From Actinomycetota bacterium (lineage in GTDB: Bacteria; Actinomycetota; Actinomycetes; Nanopelagicales; Nanopelagicaceae): a DNA stretch of 20,207 nucleotides. This document shows, piece after piece, positions 8,370 through 15,408 of this stretch. How positions within the stretch are numbered: the first letter of the stretch is position 1; each line of letters starts with the position of its first letter. The notes below the pieces were generated by a model. That model was given only the letters and a program-made list of their open reading frames with translations. It ran no database searches and was not told where the DNA came from. A program made the translations under genes and the position numbers. Where the stretch lies: assembly GCA_027731885.1 (NCBI GenBank), contig JAQCAO010000010.1, positions 1-20,207 on the forward strand, given 5' to 3'.

Positions 8370-8416
8370 CCGCAAAATCCGTCGGACTCCGCACGGATTT
8401 TGCGGTTTTCTCTTTT
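8370..8416 (+). terminator. Strong intrinsic terminator after the secreted-protein gene
   Basis: CCGCAAAATCCGT (8370-8382) and ACGGATTTTGCGG (8393-8405) are perfect 13-bp complements around a 10-nt loop, in which CGG/CCG could pair further. A T-rich tail (TTTTCTCTTTT, 8406-8416) follows. Classic Rho-independent form, 26 nt after the stop codon. Confidence 0.93.
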
Positions 8417-8445
8417 CGCGAGAGGATAGGCACCTAGCCATAACC

Positions 8446-8451
8446 TATGGT
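8446..8451 (+). promoter_or_regulatory. Candidate -10 element for rpmE
   Basis: TATGGT lies just downstream of the terminator and is identical to the -10 proposed before rho. A promoter is expected here, since the preceding transcript should end at 8416. No convincing -35 hexamer is seen at the right distance. An overlapping alternative is TAACCT (8441-8446). Confidence 0.3.
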
Positions 8452-8459
8452 GATGCCCT

Positions 8460-8481
8460 GGTTCACCGCTCACTGCGGACC
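8460..8481 (+). promoter_or_regulatory. rpmE leader hairpin, possible L31 autoregulatory leader
   Basis: GGT (8460-8462) pairs with ACC (8479-8481), and CCGC (8466-8469) with GCGG (8475-8478), leaving a 3-nt bulge TCA and a 5-nt loop. It ends 11 nt before the ribosome site AAGGA (8493-8497). Ribosomal-protein leader RNAs upstream of L31 genes have been proposed for several bacterial groups including Actinobacteria (from memory); membership of this one is not tested. Confidence 0.4.
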
Positions 8482-8503
8482 CAGACATAGAAAAGGAAAA
8501 CGA

Positions 8504-8719
8504 ATGAAGCCAGAGATCCACCCAGAATATAAAGAGACCCAAGTAAGTTGTGGTTGCGGTGAAAAGTTTGTAACCCGCTCAACAGTTGCTAGCGGATCCA
8601 TATACGTTGAAGTTTGTTCAGTCTGCCACCCGTTCTACACAGGTAAGCAGCGCATCCTCGATACTGGTGGACGCGTCGCTAAGTTCGAAGAGCGATTCGG
8701 AAAATCAGCAGCTAAGTAG
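8504..8719 (+). CDS. rpmE: 50S ribosomal protein L31, zinc-binding type
   Basis: A small protein of the large ribosomal subunit at the intersubunit bridge. The start at 8504 (71 residues, MKPEIHPEYKETQV) is supported by AAGGA 6 nt upstream and by the normal length of L31. A longer frame from 8447 would add a non-homologous MVMPW... extension that covers the leader. Four cysteines, C16, C18, C38 and C41 (CxC...CxxC), form the zinc site, so this is the C+ type. In bacteria that also have a zinc-free paralogue, the two are exchanged under zinc limitation; whether this genome has one cannot be seen. The typical PFYTGKQRILDTGGRVAKFEERFG block is intact. It is flanked by terminators on both sides and so is probably transcribed alone. 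Confidence 0.96.
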   Translation: MKPEIHPEYKETQVSCGCGEKFVTRSTVASGSIYVEVCSVCHPFYTGKQRILDTGGRVAKFEERFGKSAAK

Positions 8720-8725
8720 CTTTCT

Positions 8726-8776
8726 AAAGAGACCGCATCGCAGCCATAAAGGTTGCGGCGCGGTCTCTTTATTTTT
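8726..8776 (+). terminator. Intrinsic terminator after rpmE
   Basis: AAAGAGACCGC (8726-8736) is perfectly complementary to GCGGTCTCTTT (8760-8770). Inside, CGCAGCC (8739-8745) pairs with GGTTGCG (8751-8757, one G-U) over an ATAAA loop. The tail TTTATTTTTAT is T-rich, and the A-run at the 5' foot could allow function on the opposite strand too. Confidence 0.92.
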
Positions 8777-8788
8777 ATCTTGAATTTA

Positions 8789-8813
8789 ATACTTGATCTA
8801 GATACTTGATCTA
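8789..8813 (+). repeat. 12-bp direct repeat in the prfA promoter region
   Basis: ATACTTGATCTA occurs at 8789-8800 and 8802-8813, a 13-bp period. The junction makes a TCTAGA palindrome. It lies in the AT-rich gap between the rpmE terminator and prfA, where the prfA promoter must be; TTGAAT (8780-8785) is a possible -35, but I see no good -10. It may be an operator or a local slippage duplication. Confidence 0.6.
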
Positions 8814-8830
8814 CAGAAAGGAGAAGCCAG

Positions 8831-9913
8831 ATGAGTAACGATCGCTTTGCATCCGCCCATGAAATGGTGCGCGAATATAAAGAACTTGAAAAGCAGATGG
8901 CTGATCCTTCTATTCACGAAGATCAAGGCAAAGCCCGCCAACTCGGTCGTCGCTATGCCCAACTCGGTCCGGTTGTCGCTGGCTTTAACGCCTGGAAATC
9001 TGCCGCCGATGATTTAGAAGCGGCGAAAGAGATGGCCGCTGAAGATCCTTCATTTGCATCTGAAATACCCGCGATGGAAGAAAGCGTTGAAGCTGCGGCA
9101 GATAAGCTGGAAGAGCTCTTATTGCCACGCGATCCTAATGATGATCGTGATGTGATCATTGAAGTTAAAGCAGGTGCTGGCGGTGATGAATCAGCGCTCT
9201 TTGCCGGAGATTTAGTCCGTATGTATCAACGTTACGCGGAAAAGCGCAATTGGAAAGTCGAGATCATTGATATGACTGAATCTGATCTCGGTGGTTACAA
9301 AGATATTTCAATGGCGATTAAATCAAAGGGAACGCCAGAACCCGGAACAACTCCATATGCGCGTTTGAAATTTGAAGGCGGAGTTCACCGCGTACAACGC
9401 GTTCCGGAGACTGAGAGCCAGGGGCGCATCCATACATCTGCGGCTGGCGTATTAGTTCTTCCTGAAGCAGAAGAAGTAGATGTTGAGTTAAATATGAACG
9501 ATGTTCGCGTCGATGTTTATCGCTCATCCGGCCCAGGCGGACAGTCCGTTAACACCACTGACTCTGCGGTTCGTTTGACCCACGTTCCGACCGGAATTGT
9601 CGTCTCTTGCCAGAATGAAAAGTCACAGCTGCAGAATAAAGAGTCAGCGCTTCGTATTCTGCGCGCACGTTTACTGGCTGATGCGCAAGAGAAAGCGGAG
9701 GCTGCAGCGATGGCTGAACGTAAGAGCCAGGTTCGCACCGTAGATCGATCTGAGCGAATTCGTACCTATAACTATCCGGAAAACCGTTTAAGCGATCACC
9801 GCGTCAACTACAAATCAAATAACCTAGATTCAGTTTTAAACGGCGAGCTAGATGATGTTGTCCAAGCCCTCCTTGATGCTGATAAAGCTGCGAAGCTCTC
9901 ATCTACCAATTGA
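8831..9913 (+). CDS. prfA: Peptide chain release factor 1
   Basis: Recognises UAA and UAG stop codons and triggers peptidyl-tRNA hydrolysis on the ribosome. The protein has 360 residues, the normal length. The stop-codon recognition tripeptide is PET (192-194) in [15 protein letters not shown]; the PxT form identifies RF1, as RF2 has SPF. The catalytic GGQ is at 236-238 (SGPGGQSVN), and its glutamine is the substrate of the adjacent prmC product. The start is fixed by AAAGGAG 7 nt upstream of the ATG. Being preceded by a strong terminator, it should start a transcript. TAA, TAG and TGA all serve as stops in this window, so RF2 must be encoded elsewhere. Confidence 0.97.
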   Translation: MSNDRFASAHEMVREYKELEKQMADPSIHEDQGKARQLGRRYAQLGPVVAGFNAWKSAADDLEAAKEMAAEDPSFASEIPAMEESVEAAADKLEELLLPRDPNDDRDVIIEVKAGAGGDESALFAGDLVRMYQRYAEKRNWKVEIIDMTESDLGGYKDISMAIKSKGTPEPGTTPYARLKFEGGVHRVQRVPETESQGRIHTSAAGVLVLPEAEEVDVELNMNDVRVDVYRSSGPGGQSVNTTDSAVRLTHVPTGIVVSCQNEKSQLQNKESALRILRARLLADAQEKAEAAAMAERKSQVRTVDRSERIRTYNYPENRLSDHRVNYKSNNLDSVLNGELDDVVQALLDADKAAKLSSTN

Positions 9914-9936
9914 TCTGAAGATATAGCCAGGAAAAG

Positions 9937-10800
9937 ATGAGCGAGATTAAGCCGTTGCTGCGTTCTGCAAAGGAACGTTTGGCAGCATCTGATATCCAAG
10001 AAGTTGATGCTGAACATCTCCTGGCTTATGTGCTTGGGATTTCGCGCATGGATCTTCATAACTCGGTAAAGATCGAAGCAACCCTAAAAGCGCTAGGTGA
10101 TTTTGGGGTCATTGAAGATACCTTTGCAAAGTTGGTTTCCCGTCGAGCAGCTCATGAACCGCTGCAGTACTTAACGGGTACGGCATACTTTCGTCATCTA
10201 GAGATTGAGGTCGGTCCCGGAGTTTTGGTACCGCGCCCGGAAAGTGAATTGCTGGTTGATGCGGTGCTTACCCATATCGCAAATTTGGAGAAGAAGACCG
10301 ATGGCGAAATTTCGGTAATTGATCTCGGCGCTGGTTCAGGGGCGCTAGCGCTAGCTATCGCAACTGAAGCGCCACGTGCGCGAGTTATTGCCGTGGAGAA
10401 GAGCCTGGAAGCGATCGAGTGGTTGAAGAAAAATGTGGCGAAGATTTCTGAAAATGTACGCGTTGTCGCCGGCGATGTTTCAGAAGTTCTTCCTGGCGTT
10501 AAGTGCGACATAGTTATTGCCAACCCACCATATATTCCAAATAAGCAAACTCTGCCGCGCGATGTGGCAGAACACGAGCCACATATTGCGCTCTTTGGTG
10601 GAGCCACTGGATTGGAAGTACCGAAGCTCTTTATTGAGGCAGCGGCGCGGTTGTTAAAGCGTGGGGGAGTCTTAGCGATAGAACATACGGAAGATCAGGG
10701 CTCTGCGATCGATGCGCTTTTATCGCGCGAATTTATTGACATTGCCTTGCATCAAGATTTAACTGGGCGTCCTCGTTGGACATCTGCGGTTAGGAAGTAA
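9937..10800 (+). CDS. prmC: Release factor glutamine methyltransferase
   Basis: An S-adenosylmethionine-dependent enzyme that N5-methylates the GGQ glutamine of release factors (formerly hemK). The protein has 287 residues. It has an N-terminal helical substrate-binding domain with VPRPESE near 98-104 (usually PRPETE), an SAM-binding DLGAGSGALALA (129-140), and the substrate-glutamine NPPY motif (196-199, IVIANPPYIP) followed by EHEPHIALFGGATGLE. The start has AGGA about 6 nt upstream and lies 23 nt after prfA. The enzyme and its substrate are thus co-transcribed, as in most bacteria. The stop TAA abuts directly on the ATG of the next gene, so translation is coupled. Confidence 0.96.
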   Translation: MSEIKPLLRSAKERLAASDIQEVDAEHLLAYVLGISRMDLHNSVKIEATLKALGDFGVIEDTFAKLVSRRAAHEPLQYLTGTAYFRHLEIEVGPGVLVPRPESELLVDAVLTHIANLEKKTDGEISVIDLGAGSGALALAIATEAPRARVIAVEKSLEAIEWLKKNVAKISENVRVVAGDVSEVLPGVKCDIVIANPPYIPNKQTLPRDVAEHEPHIALFGGATGLEVPKLFIEAAARLLKRGGVLAIEHTEDQGSAIDALLSREFIDIALHQDLTGRPRWTSAVRK

Positions 10801-11442
10801 ATGGCGCGCCACGATCTTGCACAAGGCGAATTATCTGAGCATGTCGCAACGGCAGTTGCCGCGCTTAAGGATGGTTATGTCATTGTCGTACCACTCGAAC
10901 ACAGTTATGCGCTGATGACTGATGCTTTTATGCATGATGCGGTGCGTGCAATGCATGTTCTGCGTGGTGATGCTCTAGGAGTGGCAGCACAAGTTGTGAT
11001 TGCTAATCAAGGGGCAATTGATGGAATCGCACGGAGTATTTCTGCCGAGGGCAGAACGCTAATGCAAAATTTTTGGCCAGGGTTACTTTCATTAAATCTC
11101 AGACCGCAAGCAGGCCTTAATTGGGATTTAGGAGATGGAAATACTCTCGATTTGATAAGTGTGCGAGTTCCAAACTCTAGATTTATTTTAGAAGTTCTGA
11201 AGAAATCAGGCCCAGCGGTGATCGCCAGCGCAGCGCCAGTCGGAGATAATCCAATTAATGATTCAGCCAAAATTTCATATCTAGATTCAGATGTGGCAGC
11301 TATCTTCGCCGCCGGGACTCTTCCCCAAGGTGGTGTGAGTACCGTCATTGATCTCACAGGGATCAGGGCTCGCATTGTGCGGGAGGGCGTAGTCTCACTT
11401 AGCGAAATCACAGCGCTCGTGCCTGATATTTCCCACCAGTAA
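10801..11442 (+). CDS. YrdC/Sua5-family protein with degenerate catalytic motifs
   Basis: By position after prmC and by overall sequence this corresponds to Sua5/TsaC, which makes threonylcarbamoyl-AMP for the t6A modification of tRNAs reading ANN codons. The 213-residue protein keeps the family frame: FWPGLLSLNLRPQAGLNWDLGD (91-112), ISVRVPN (119-125), GPAVIASAA (137-145) and GGVSTVIDLTG (177-187). The substrate motifs are not intact. The PTDTVYG segment reads PLEHSYA (31-37). The K-x-R motif region reads VLRGDALG (53-60) with no lysine. The S-A-N motif reads SAA (143-145). All three normally bind ATP, bicarbonate or threonine. The reading frame is intact and codon use looks ordinary, so it is not an obvious pseudogene. 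It may be a non-catalytic regulator or tRNA-binding relic, or a divergent enzyme. Family membership is firm; activity is doubtful. Confidence 0.85.
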   Translation: MARHDLAQGELSEHVATAVAALKDGYVIVVPLEHSYALMTDAFMHDAVRAMHVLRGDALGVAAQVVIANQGAIDGIARSISAEGRTLMQNFWPGLLSLNLRPQAGLNWDLGDGNTLDLISVRVPNSRFILEVLKKSGPAVIASAAPVGDNPINDSAKISYLDSDVAAIFAAGTLPQGGVSTVIDLTGIRARIVREGVVSLSEITALVPDISHQ

Positions 11443-11452
11443 GGCTTAGGCT
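11423..11452 (+). promoter_or_regulatory. Candidate promoter for a leaderless glyA mRNA
   Basis: CTGATA (11423-11428, 4 of 6 matches to TTGACA), 18 nt, then TAGGCT (11447-11452). The -10 ends 7 nt before the A of the glyA ATG, which is the expected distance to a transcription start. glyA also lacks any Shine-Dalgarno sequence, which fits leaderless translation, common in actinobacteria. Pattern match only. Confidence 0.4.
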
Positions 11453-11459
11453 TACGCGC

Positions 11460-12725
11460 ATGAGTTCAGAGAGATTTTATGGCCCAGATTTCGCGCTGTT
11501 AAGCCAACAAGACCCCGATATTGCGGCGGTCTTGCTCTCTGAGTTAAAGCGCCAACAAAGTAACTTGCAGTTAATTGCATCAGAGAATTTCACATCGCGC
11601 GCAGTCCTTGCTGCGCTTGGTTCAACTTTATCTAATAAATATGCCGAGGGTTATCCCGGAAAACGTTATTACGGTGGCTGCGAAGAGGTGGATAAAGCAG
11701 AAGTAATTGCGATCGACCGCGCTAAATCGTTATTTGGTGCAGAGCACGCAAATGTCCAGCCACACTCTGGGGCCAGCGCAAACGTTGCGGTTTACCAAGC
11801 ATTTACCAAACCAGGAGACACGGTTCTTGCTATGTCGCTGCCCCACGGTGGCCACTTAACACATGGATCGCCAGTTAACTTCTCTGGAAAATGGTTTAAC
11901 GTTGAGTCCTACGGGGTTCGCCAAGATAACGAGTTAATTGATTACGATGAGCTGCGCGACATTGCGATCCGTACCAAACCAAAGATGATCTGTTCAGGCG
12001 CAACCGCCTATCCCTCATTGATCGACTTTGAAAAGGTTCGCGCTATCTGCGATGAAGTCGGTGCGATCATGTGGGTTGATGCCGCTCACTTCATCGGACT
12101 GGTTGCTGGCAAGGCAATTCCTTCTCCTGTGCCGTACGCAGATGTCGTCTCGTTTACTACACATAAAGTTTTGCGTGGACCGCGCGGTGGAATGATTTTG
12201 GCAAAGGGCGAACATGCCGCAGCAATTGATAAGGCTGTCTTCCCAGGTATGCAAGGTGGTCCGATTATGTCGGCTGTTGCTGGCAAAGCAATTGCTTTGG
12301 CGGAATGCGCGACGCCGGCTTATCAAAAATATGCCAAGGATGTAATCGTTAACGCCAAAGCACTTGCAGCTGCCCTTGAAGCAGAAGGTATGCGCGCAGT
12401 ATCAGGCGGAACAGAGACTCACTTAGCGTTGATGGATATTCGCGCTATTGGCGTCACTGGTAAAGTGGCTGATGAGCGCTGTGGCTTAGCTGGAATAGTT
12501 ATGAATAAGAATTCGATTCCTTACGATCCAGAAAAACCTGGAATTACAAGCGGAATTCGCGTCGGTACGCCAGCGACAACTACCCAAGGCATGGGCGTAG
12601 CTGAGATGAAGACCATTGCATCATTTATTGCACGTGCAATTAAGACCGATGATGCAAGTACCTTGGCTGCAATCAAAAACGAAGTACACGCACTTACTGC
12701 GCGCTTCCCAATTTACACCGCATAA
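11460..12725 (+). CDS. glyA: Serine hydroxymethyltransferase
   Basis: A PLP enzyme that interconverts serine plus tetrahydrofolate with glycine plus 5,10-methylenetetrahydrofolate, the main source of one-carbon units. The protein has 421 residues, the normal length. The PLP lysine is K236 in SFTTHKVLRGPRGG. The PLP-ring aspartate and its partner are in VDAAH (D207, H210). LIASENFTS (38-46), YAEGYPGKRYYGGCEEVD (61-78) and QPHSGASAN (100-108) are all conserved. TTHKT is more usual than TTHKV; the change is minor. The start follows the YrdC-like gene by 17 nt without a ribosome site, but with promoter-like sequence. M. tuberculosis lacks glyA at this point of the cluster. Confidence 0.97.
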   Translation: MSSERFYGPDFALLSQQDPDIAAVLLSELKRQQSNLQLIASENFTSRAVLAALGSTLSNKYAEGYPGKRYYGGCEEVDKAEVIAIDRAKSLFGAEHANVQPHSGASANVAVYQAFTKPGDTVLAMSLPHGGHLTHGSPVNFSGKWFNVESYGVRQDNELIDYDELRDIAIRTKPKMICSGATAYPSLIDFEKVRAICDEVGAIMWVDAAHFIGLVAGKAIPSPVPYADVVSFTTHKVLRGPRGGMILAKGEHAAAIDKAVFPGMQGGPIMSAVAGKAIALAECATPAYQKYAKDVIVNAKALAAALEAEGMRAVSGGTETHLALMDIRAIGVTGKVADERCGLAGIVMNKNSIPYDPEKPGITSGIRVGTPATTTQGMGVAEMKTIASFIARAIKTDDASTLAAIKNEVHALTARFPIYTA

Positions 12726-12737
12726 TAAAGTAATCCA

Positions 12738-13853
12738 ATGCGCGAGTACTTAGTCACTCTTCTGCTAGCAGCAGCGCTTTGCTACATCATTACGCCACTT
12801 GTCAGAAAATGGGCCTTGCACTTCGGTGCAGTTGCCCAAATTCGCAAGCGCGATATTCACGTTGTGCCAACTCCGCGATGGGGTGGTTTAGCGATGTGGC
12901 TGGCCATGAGCGCAACCTTCTTAATTGTGGGAAATCTAGAGCTAGTTGGAAAATCCTTTGGTAACGATGCCCAAGGAATTTTCCTAGCTGGCACATTCTT
13001 AGTTCTGCTGGGAATGCTCGATGATAAATTTGAATTAGATGCAATAACAAAGCTAGCTGGACAGGCGCTGGCGGCAGGAATACTCCTGCTTTACGGTATT
13101 CAAATTCTCTGGTTGCCGATTAATGGCGTAACCATGTTGCCACCAAGCGTTGGCCAATTACTTACCGTGCTAATTGTTCTAGTTACGATCAACGCCGTTA
13201 ACTTTATTGATGGCTTAGATGGCTTAGCCGCGGGAATTGTGGCTATTTCCGGGGCGGCCTTCTTCGCATTCGCTTATCTATTGGCAGTTGTTTATGGATT
13301 TAATCGCGCCGGCGCACCTTCGCTTATTACCGCCGTTGCCATTGGCGTCTGTCTTGGTTTCTTGCCTCATAATTCTCATCCAGCCCGAATATTTATGGGG
13401 GATTCTGGATCAATGTTCTTAGGTTTGATGCTCGCGGCTTCTGCCATCACTTTGACCGGACAGGTAGATCCAAATGCCATCAGTGAAGAGAAGTTGGGGC
13501 CAGCGCTGCTGCCACTGCTCTTGCCATTTGCAGTTCTTGCGATTCCACTCGCTGATTTAACGCTGGCGATCTTGCGACGTATTCGTGCCGGAAAGTCACC
13601 ATTCTCATCTGATAAGGAACATCTACATCATCGGATTATGCGCGCAGGTAATACCCAAGTTCGAACCGCAGTTATTATGTACTTATGGACGGCGACGATT
13701 GCATTTCCAGTGACTGTTTCCGCTTTTGCCCCATTATGGGTCTCAGCAATTTTTGCGGGAGCGATGTTGGCATTTACAATTTTATTTAGTCGAGGAAAAT
13801 CAAAATCTTACCGAGGCTTAGAGAGTGCAGAGAATGTCCAATCAAAAATCTAA
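12738..13853 (+). CDS. wecA: Polyprenyl-phosphate GlcNAc-1-phosphate transferase (WecA/TagO/Rfe family)
   Basis: A multi-spanning membrane enzyme of the MraY/WecA superfamily. It transfers a sugar-1-phosphate, probably GlcNAc-1-P from UDP-GlcNAc, to undecaprenyl or decaprenyl phosphate, starting a cell-envelope glycan. The protein has 371 residues with about 10-11 hydrophobic segments. Catalytic loops are MLDDKFELD (D95, D96), NFIDGLDGLAAG (155-166), the metal-binding FMGDSGSMFLG (219-229) and the substrate-loop HLHHR (295-299), which points to GlcNAc-type rather than MraY (MurNAc-pentapeptide) specificity. The mycobacterial positional counterpart (Rv1302, rfe) begins the arabinogalactan linker; the glycan made here is unknown. 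The ATG is 12 nt after glyA with only AAAG as possible ribosome site. The stop lies inside atpI (20-nt overlap). Confidence 0.93.
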   Translation: MREYLVTLLLAAALCYIITPLVRKWALHFGAVAQIRKRDIHVVPTPRWGGLAMWLAMSATFLIVGNLELVGKSFGNDAQGIFLAGTFLVLLGMLDDKFELDAITKLAGQALAAGILLLYGIQILWLPINGVTMLPPSVGQLLTVLIVLVTINAVNFIDGLDGLAAGIVAISGAAFFAFAYLLAVVYGFNRAGAPSLITAVAIGVCLGFLPHNSHPARIFMGDSGSMFLGLMLAASAITLTGQVDPNAISEEKLGPALLPLLLPFAVLAIPLADLTLAILRRIRAGKSPFSSDKEHLHHRIMRAGNTQVRTAVIMYLWTATIAFPVTVSAFAPLWVSAIFAGAMLAFTILFSRGKSKSYRGLESAENVQSKI

Positions 13854-14259
13854 CGAATCACAGCTACTGCGTGGCGCGATCCTCCCAACTTTAATAGTTG
13901 GCGTAATTGCAATTGCACTCTTTTCTGCACTTCGTGGGCTGAGCGGTTTTTATGGTGCACTTCTTGCGCAGTTCATTGTCGCGATCTACTTCATAATTCA
14001 TATCTTGGTATCTCGCTTGACTCGCAACCTTGATCCGATCAGCACAATGGCGATGGCGCTATTTTCCTACTTTGCAAAACTATTCTTTTTAGGTCTCTTC
14101 CTCTGGGCCTTGGCGAAGTACACAGATCGCCAGACTATTGACCGACTCAGCTTTGGTGCCGCCGCCTGCGCGCTGACCATTGCCTGGCTTGGTGGGGAGA
14201 TCGCCAGTTACCTCAAACTCAAAACTCATCTACCATTGCCAACGCAAACCAAATCGTAA
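13834..14259 (+). CDS. atpI: AtpI-like small membrane protein (ATP synthase I family)
   Basis: Four predicted membrane helices in 141 residues, at about 14-33, 40-60, 72-95 and 105-127, with a hydrophilic N-terminus and a Pro/Thr-rich tail. Its position before the Fo genes and its size match the ATP synthase subunit I family (Rv1303 in mycobacteria), proteins that assist c-ring assembly or magnesium supply and are not part of the finished enzyme. Sequence signatures are weak, so the name rests largely on topology and context. ATG 13834 is preferred over the GTG at 13825. Either way the gene overlaps the end of wecA (20 nt from the ATG), suggesting coupled translation. atpZ follows 21 nt after the stop. 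Confidence 0.78.
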   Translation: MSNQKSNESQLLRGAILPTLIVGVIAIALFSALRGLSGFYGALLAQFIVAIYFIIHILVSRLTRNLDPISTMAMALFSYFAKLFFLGLFLWALAKYTDRQTIDRLSFGAAACALTIAWLGGEIASYLKLKTHLPLPTQTKS

Positions 14260-14280
14260 GTCCCACCCACGGAGGTCTAA

Positions 14281-14484
14281 GTGAGTAACAGCAAGCAGAA
14301 TAGGCGTGATGAAAACGCAATGTGGACAATCTTTGGTTACCTCTTATCGGGGTTGATTTTCTGGGGCGGGGCTGGCTACGCCGCAGATCGCTGGCTAGGA
14401 ACCGGCTATCTCACCTTGACTGGCCTGCTCGTGGGCATGGGCGGGGCCATCTATTTAGTCTGGCTACGGTTCGGCCGCGAATAG
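14281..14484 (+). CDS. atpZ: AtpZ-type two-helix membrane protein
   Basis: A 67-residue protein with two membrane helices (about 15-35 and 44-63) joined by the conserved GYAADRWLGTGYLTLTG stretch. WGGAGYAADRWLG followed by a G-x-x-x-G-rich second helix is the signature of the AtpZ/AtpI family of putative F1Fo ATPase chaperones or Mg2+/Ca2+ transporters. The start is a GTG with an excellent GGAGGT ribosome site (14271-14276) at 4 nt. Together with the preceding atpI this gives two accessory genes before atpB, in the order atpI-atpZ. A 112-nt gap with possible stem-loops separates it from atpB. Confidence 0.85.
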   Translation: MSNSKQNRRDENAMWTIFGYLLSGLIFWGGAGYAADRWLGTGYLTLTGLLVGMGGAIYLVWLRFGRE

Positions 14485-14491
14485 CGCTCTG

Positions 14492-14568
14492 ACCTGGGGT
14501 AAATCACATCTACTGGATTTCACAGGTTGAGGGTTTTGCCCATAAGGTTGCCCCGTTAGAGACAACCT
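14492..14568 (+). promoter_or_regulatory. Structured gap before atpB
   Basis: ACCTG (14492-14496) pairs with CAGGT (14523-14527), and inside it AAATC (14501-14505) with GATTT (14516-14520). A small GGG-TTTTG-CCC hairpin (14531-14541) and AGGTTG (14545-14550) with CAACCT (14563-14568) follow. None has a T-tract, so it does not look like a terminator. It could set the atpB translation rate or be an mRNA processing site. I see no clear promoter here. Confidence 0.35.
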
Positions 14569-14596
14569 ACACTTGGCTACGGAAATTGGAGTTCTT

Positions 14597-15385
14597 GTGC
14601 TCGCGTTTGTTCGTTCCAGCGCTGAAGGCGAAGGCTTTGTCCCGCCAAGTACCAAGGACTTCGAACTCCCACCTATTTTTGGCGATAATCCATATACGAC
14701 AAAACCAATTTTCCTAGTTTTACTCTCAGTAGTTTTAATCTCGGTCTTCTTTATTGCAGCATCTCGCCGAGCCGCAGTCGTTCCTTCCAAACTGCAATTT
14801 GCGGGTGAGAGCGTTTATGCATTTGTGCGAAACGATCTTGCAAAAGATGTAATTGGCCACGAATTCCTCCGCTTTGTGCCGTACTTATTTACGCTCTTTA
14901 CCTTTATCTTGGTAAATAACTGGTTTGGAATTATTCCTTTACTGCAATTCCCAACCATGTCTCACGTTGGCTTCGCTTACGTACTGGCTGCGTTTACTTT
15001 CTTCGTCTTCCACTACGTTGGAATTCGCAAGCACGGTGTATTTAAGTACATCAAGGACATTATGTTCATGCCGGGAGTTCCAAAGGCGGCCTACATTTTG
15101 ATTACGCCACTTGAAATTCTTACCTTTTTCTTGGTCCGTCCTTTGACGCTGTCACTGCGTCTCTTTGCAAATATGTTTGCGGGCCACTTGTTGTTGCTCG
15201 TATTTATCTTGGGTGGAGAACATTTAGCCCAAGGCGCACTTGGTTTGAAGTTGGTTAGCCCATTTGCCTTCGGTATTGGCATTGTGTTGACCTTCTTCGA
15301 GTTCATGGTCCAATGTCTTCAGGCGTATATCTTTACTCTGTTGACCGCTCTCTACATCGCCGGCGCCCTTGCCGACGAGCACTAA
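14597..15385 (+). CDS. atpB: ATP synthase Fo subunit a
   Basis: The stator channel subunit that passes protons to and from the c-ring. I chose the GTG at 14597 (262 residues) because TTGGAG ends 5 nt upstream. An in-frame TTG at 14573 would add eight residues but has no ribosome site. There are several membrane helices. The essential stator arginine is R188 in PLTLSLRLFANMFAGH, followed by the conserved final helices (FFEFMVQCLQAYIFTLLTALYIAGAL). The N-terminal region, up to NPYTTKP, is long and hydrophilic. EH at the C-terminus resembles the typical ending of actinobacterial subunit a. atpE follows after 23 nt. Confidence 0.96.
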   Translation: MLAFVRSSAEGEGFVPPSTKDFELPPIFGDNPYTTKPIFLVLLSVVLISVFFIAASRRAAVVPSKLQFAGESVYAFVRNDLAKDVIGHEFLRFVPYLFTLFTFILVNNWFGIIPLLQFPTMSHVGFAYVLAAFTFFVFHYVGIRKHGVFKYIKDIMFMPGVPKAAYILITPLEILTFFLVRPLTLSLRLFANMFAGHLLLLVFILGGEHLAQGALGLKLVSPFAFGIGIVLTFFEFMVQCLQAYIFTLLTALYIAGALADEH

Positions 15386-15408
15386 CACCTAACGAAAGGC
15401 AGTAAAAA

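Noticed and set aside
8447..8503. N-terminal extension of L31 from the ATG at 8447
   Set aside because: The extra residues have no counterpart in L31, overlap the leader hairpin, and the ATG at 8504 has the ribosome site.
14573..14596. TTG start at 14573 for atpB
   Set aside because: No ribosome site precedes it and it overlaps a leader hairpin region; the GTG at 14597 has TTGGAG at good spacing.
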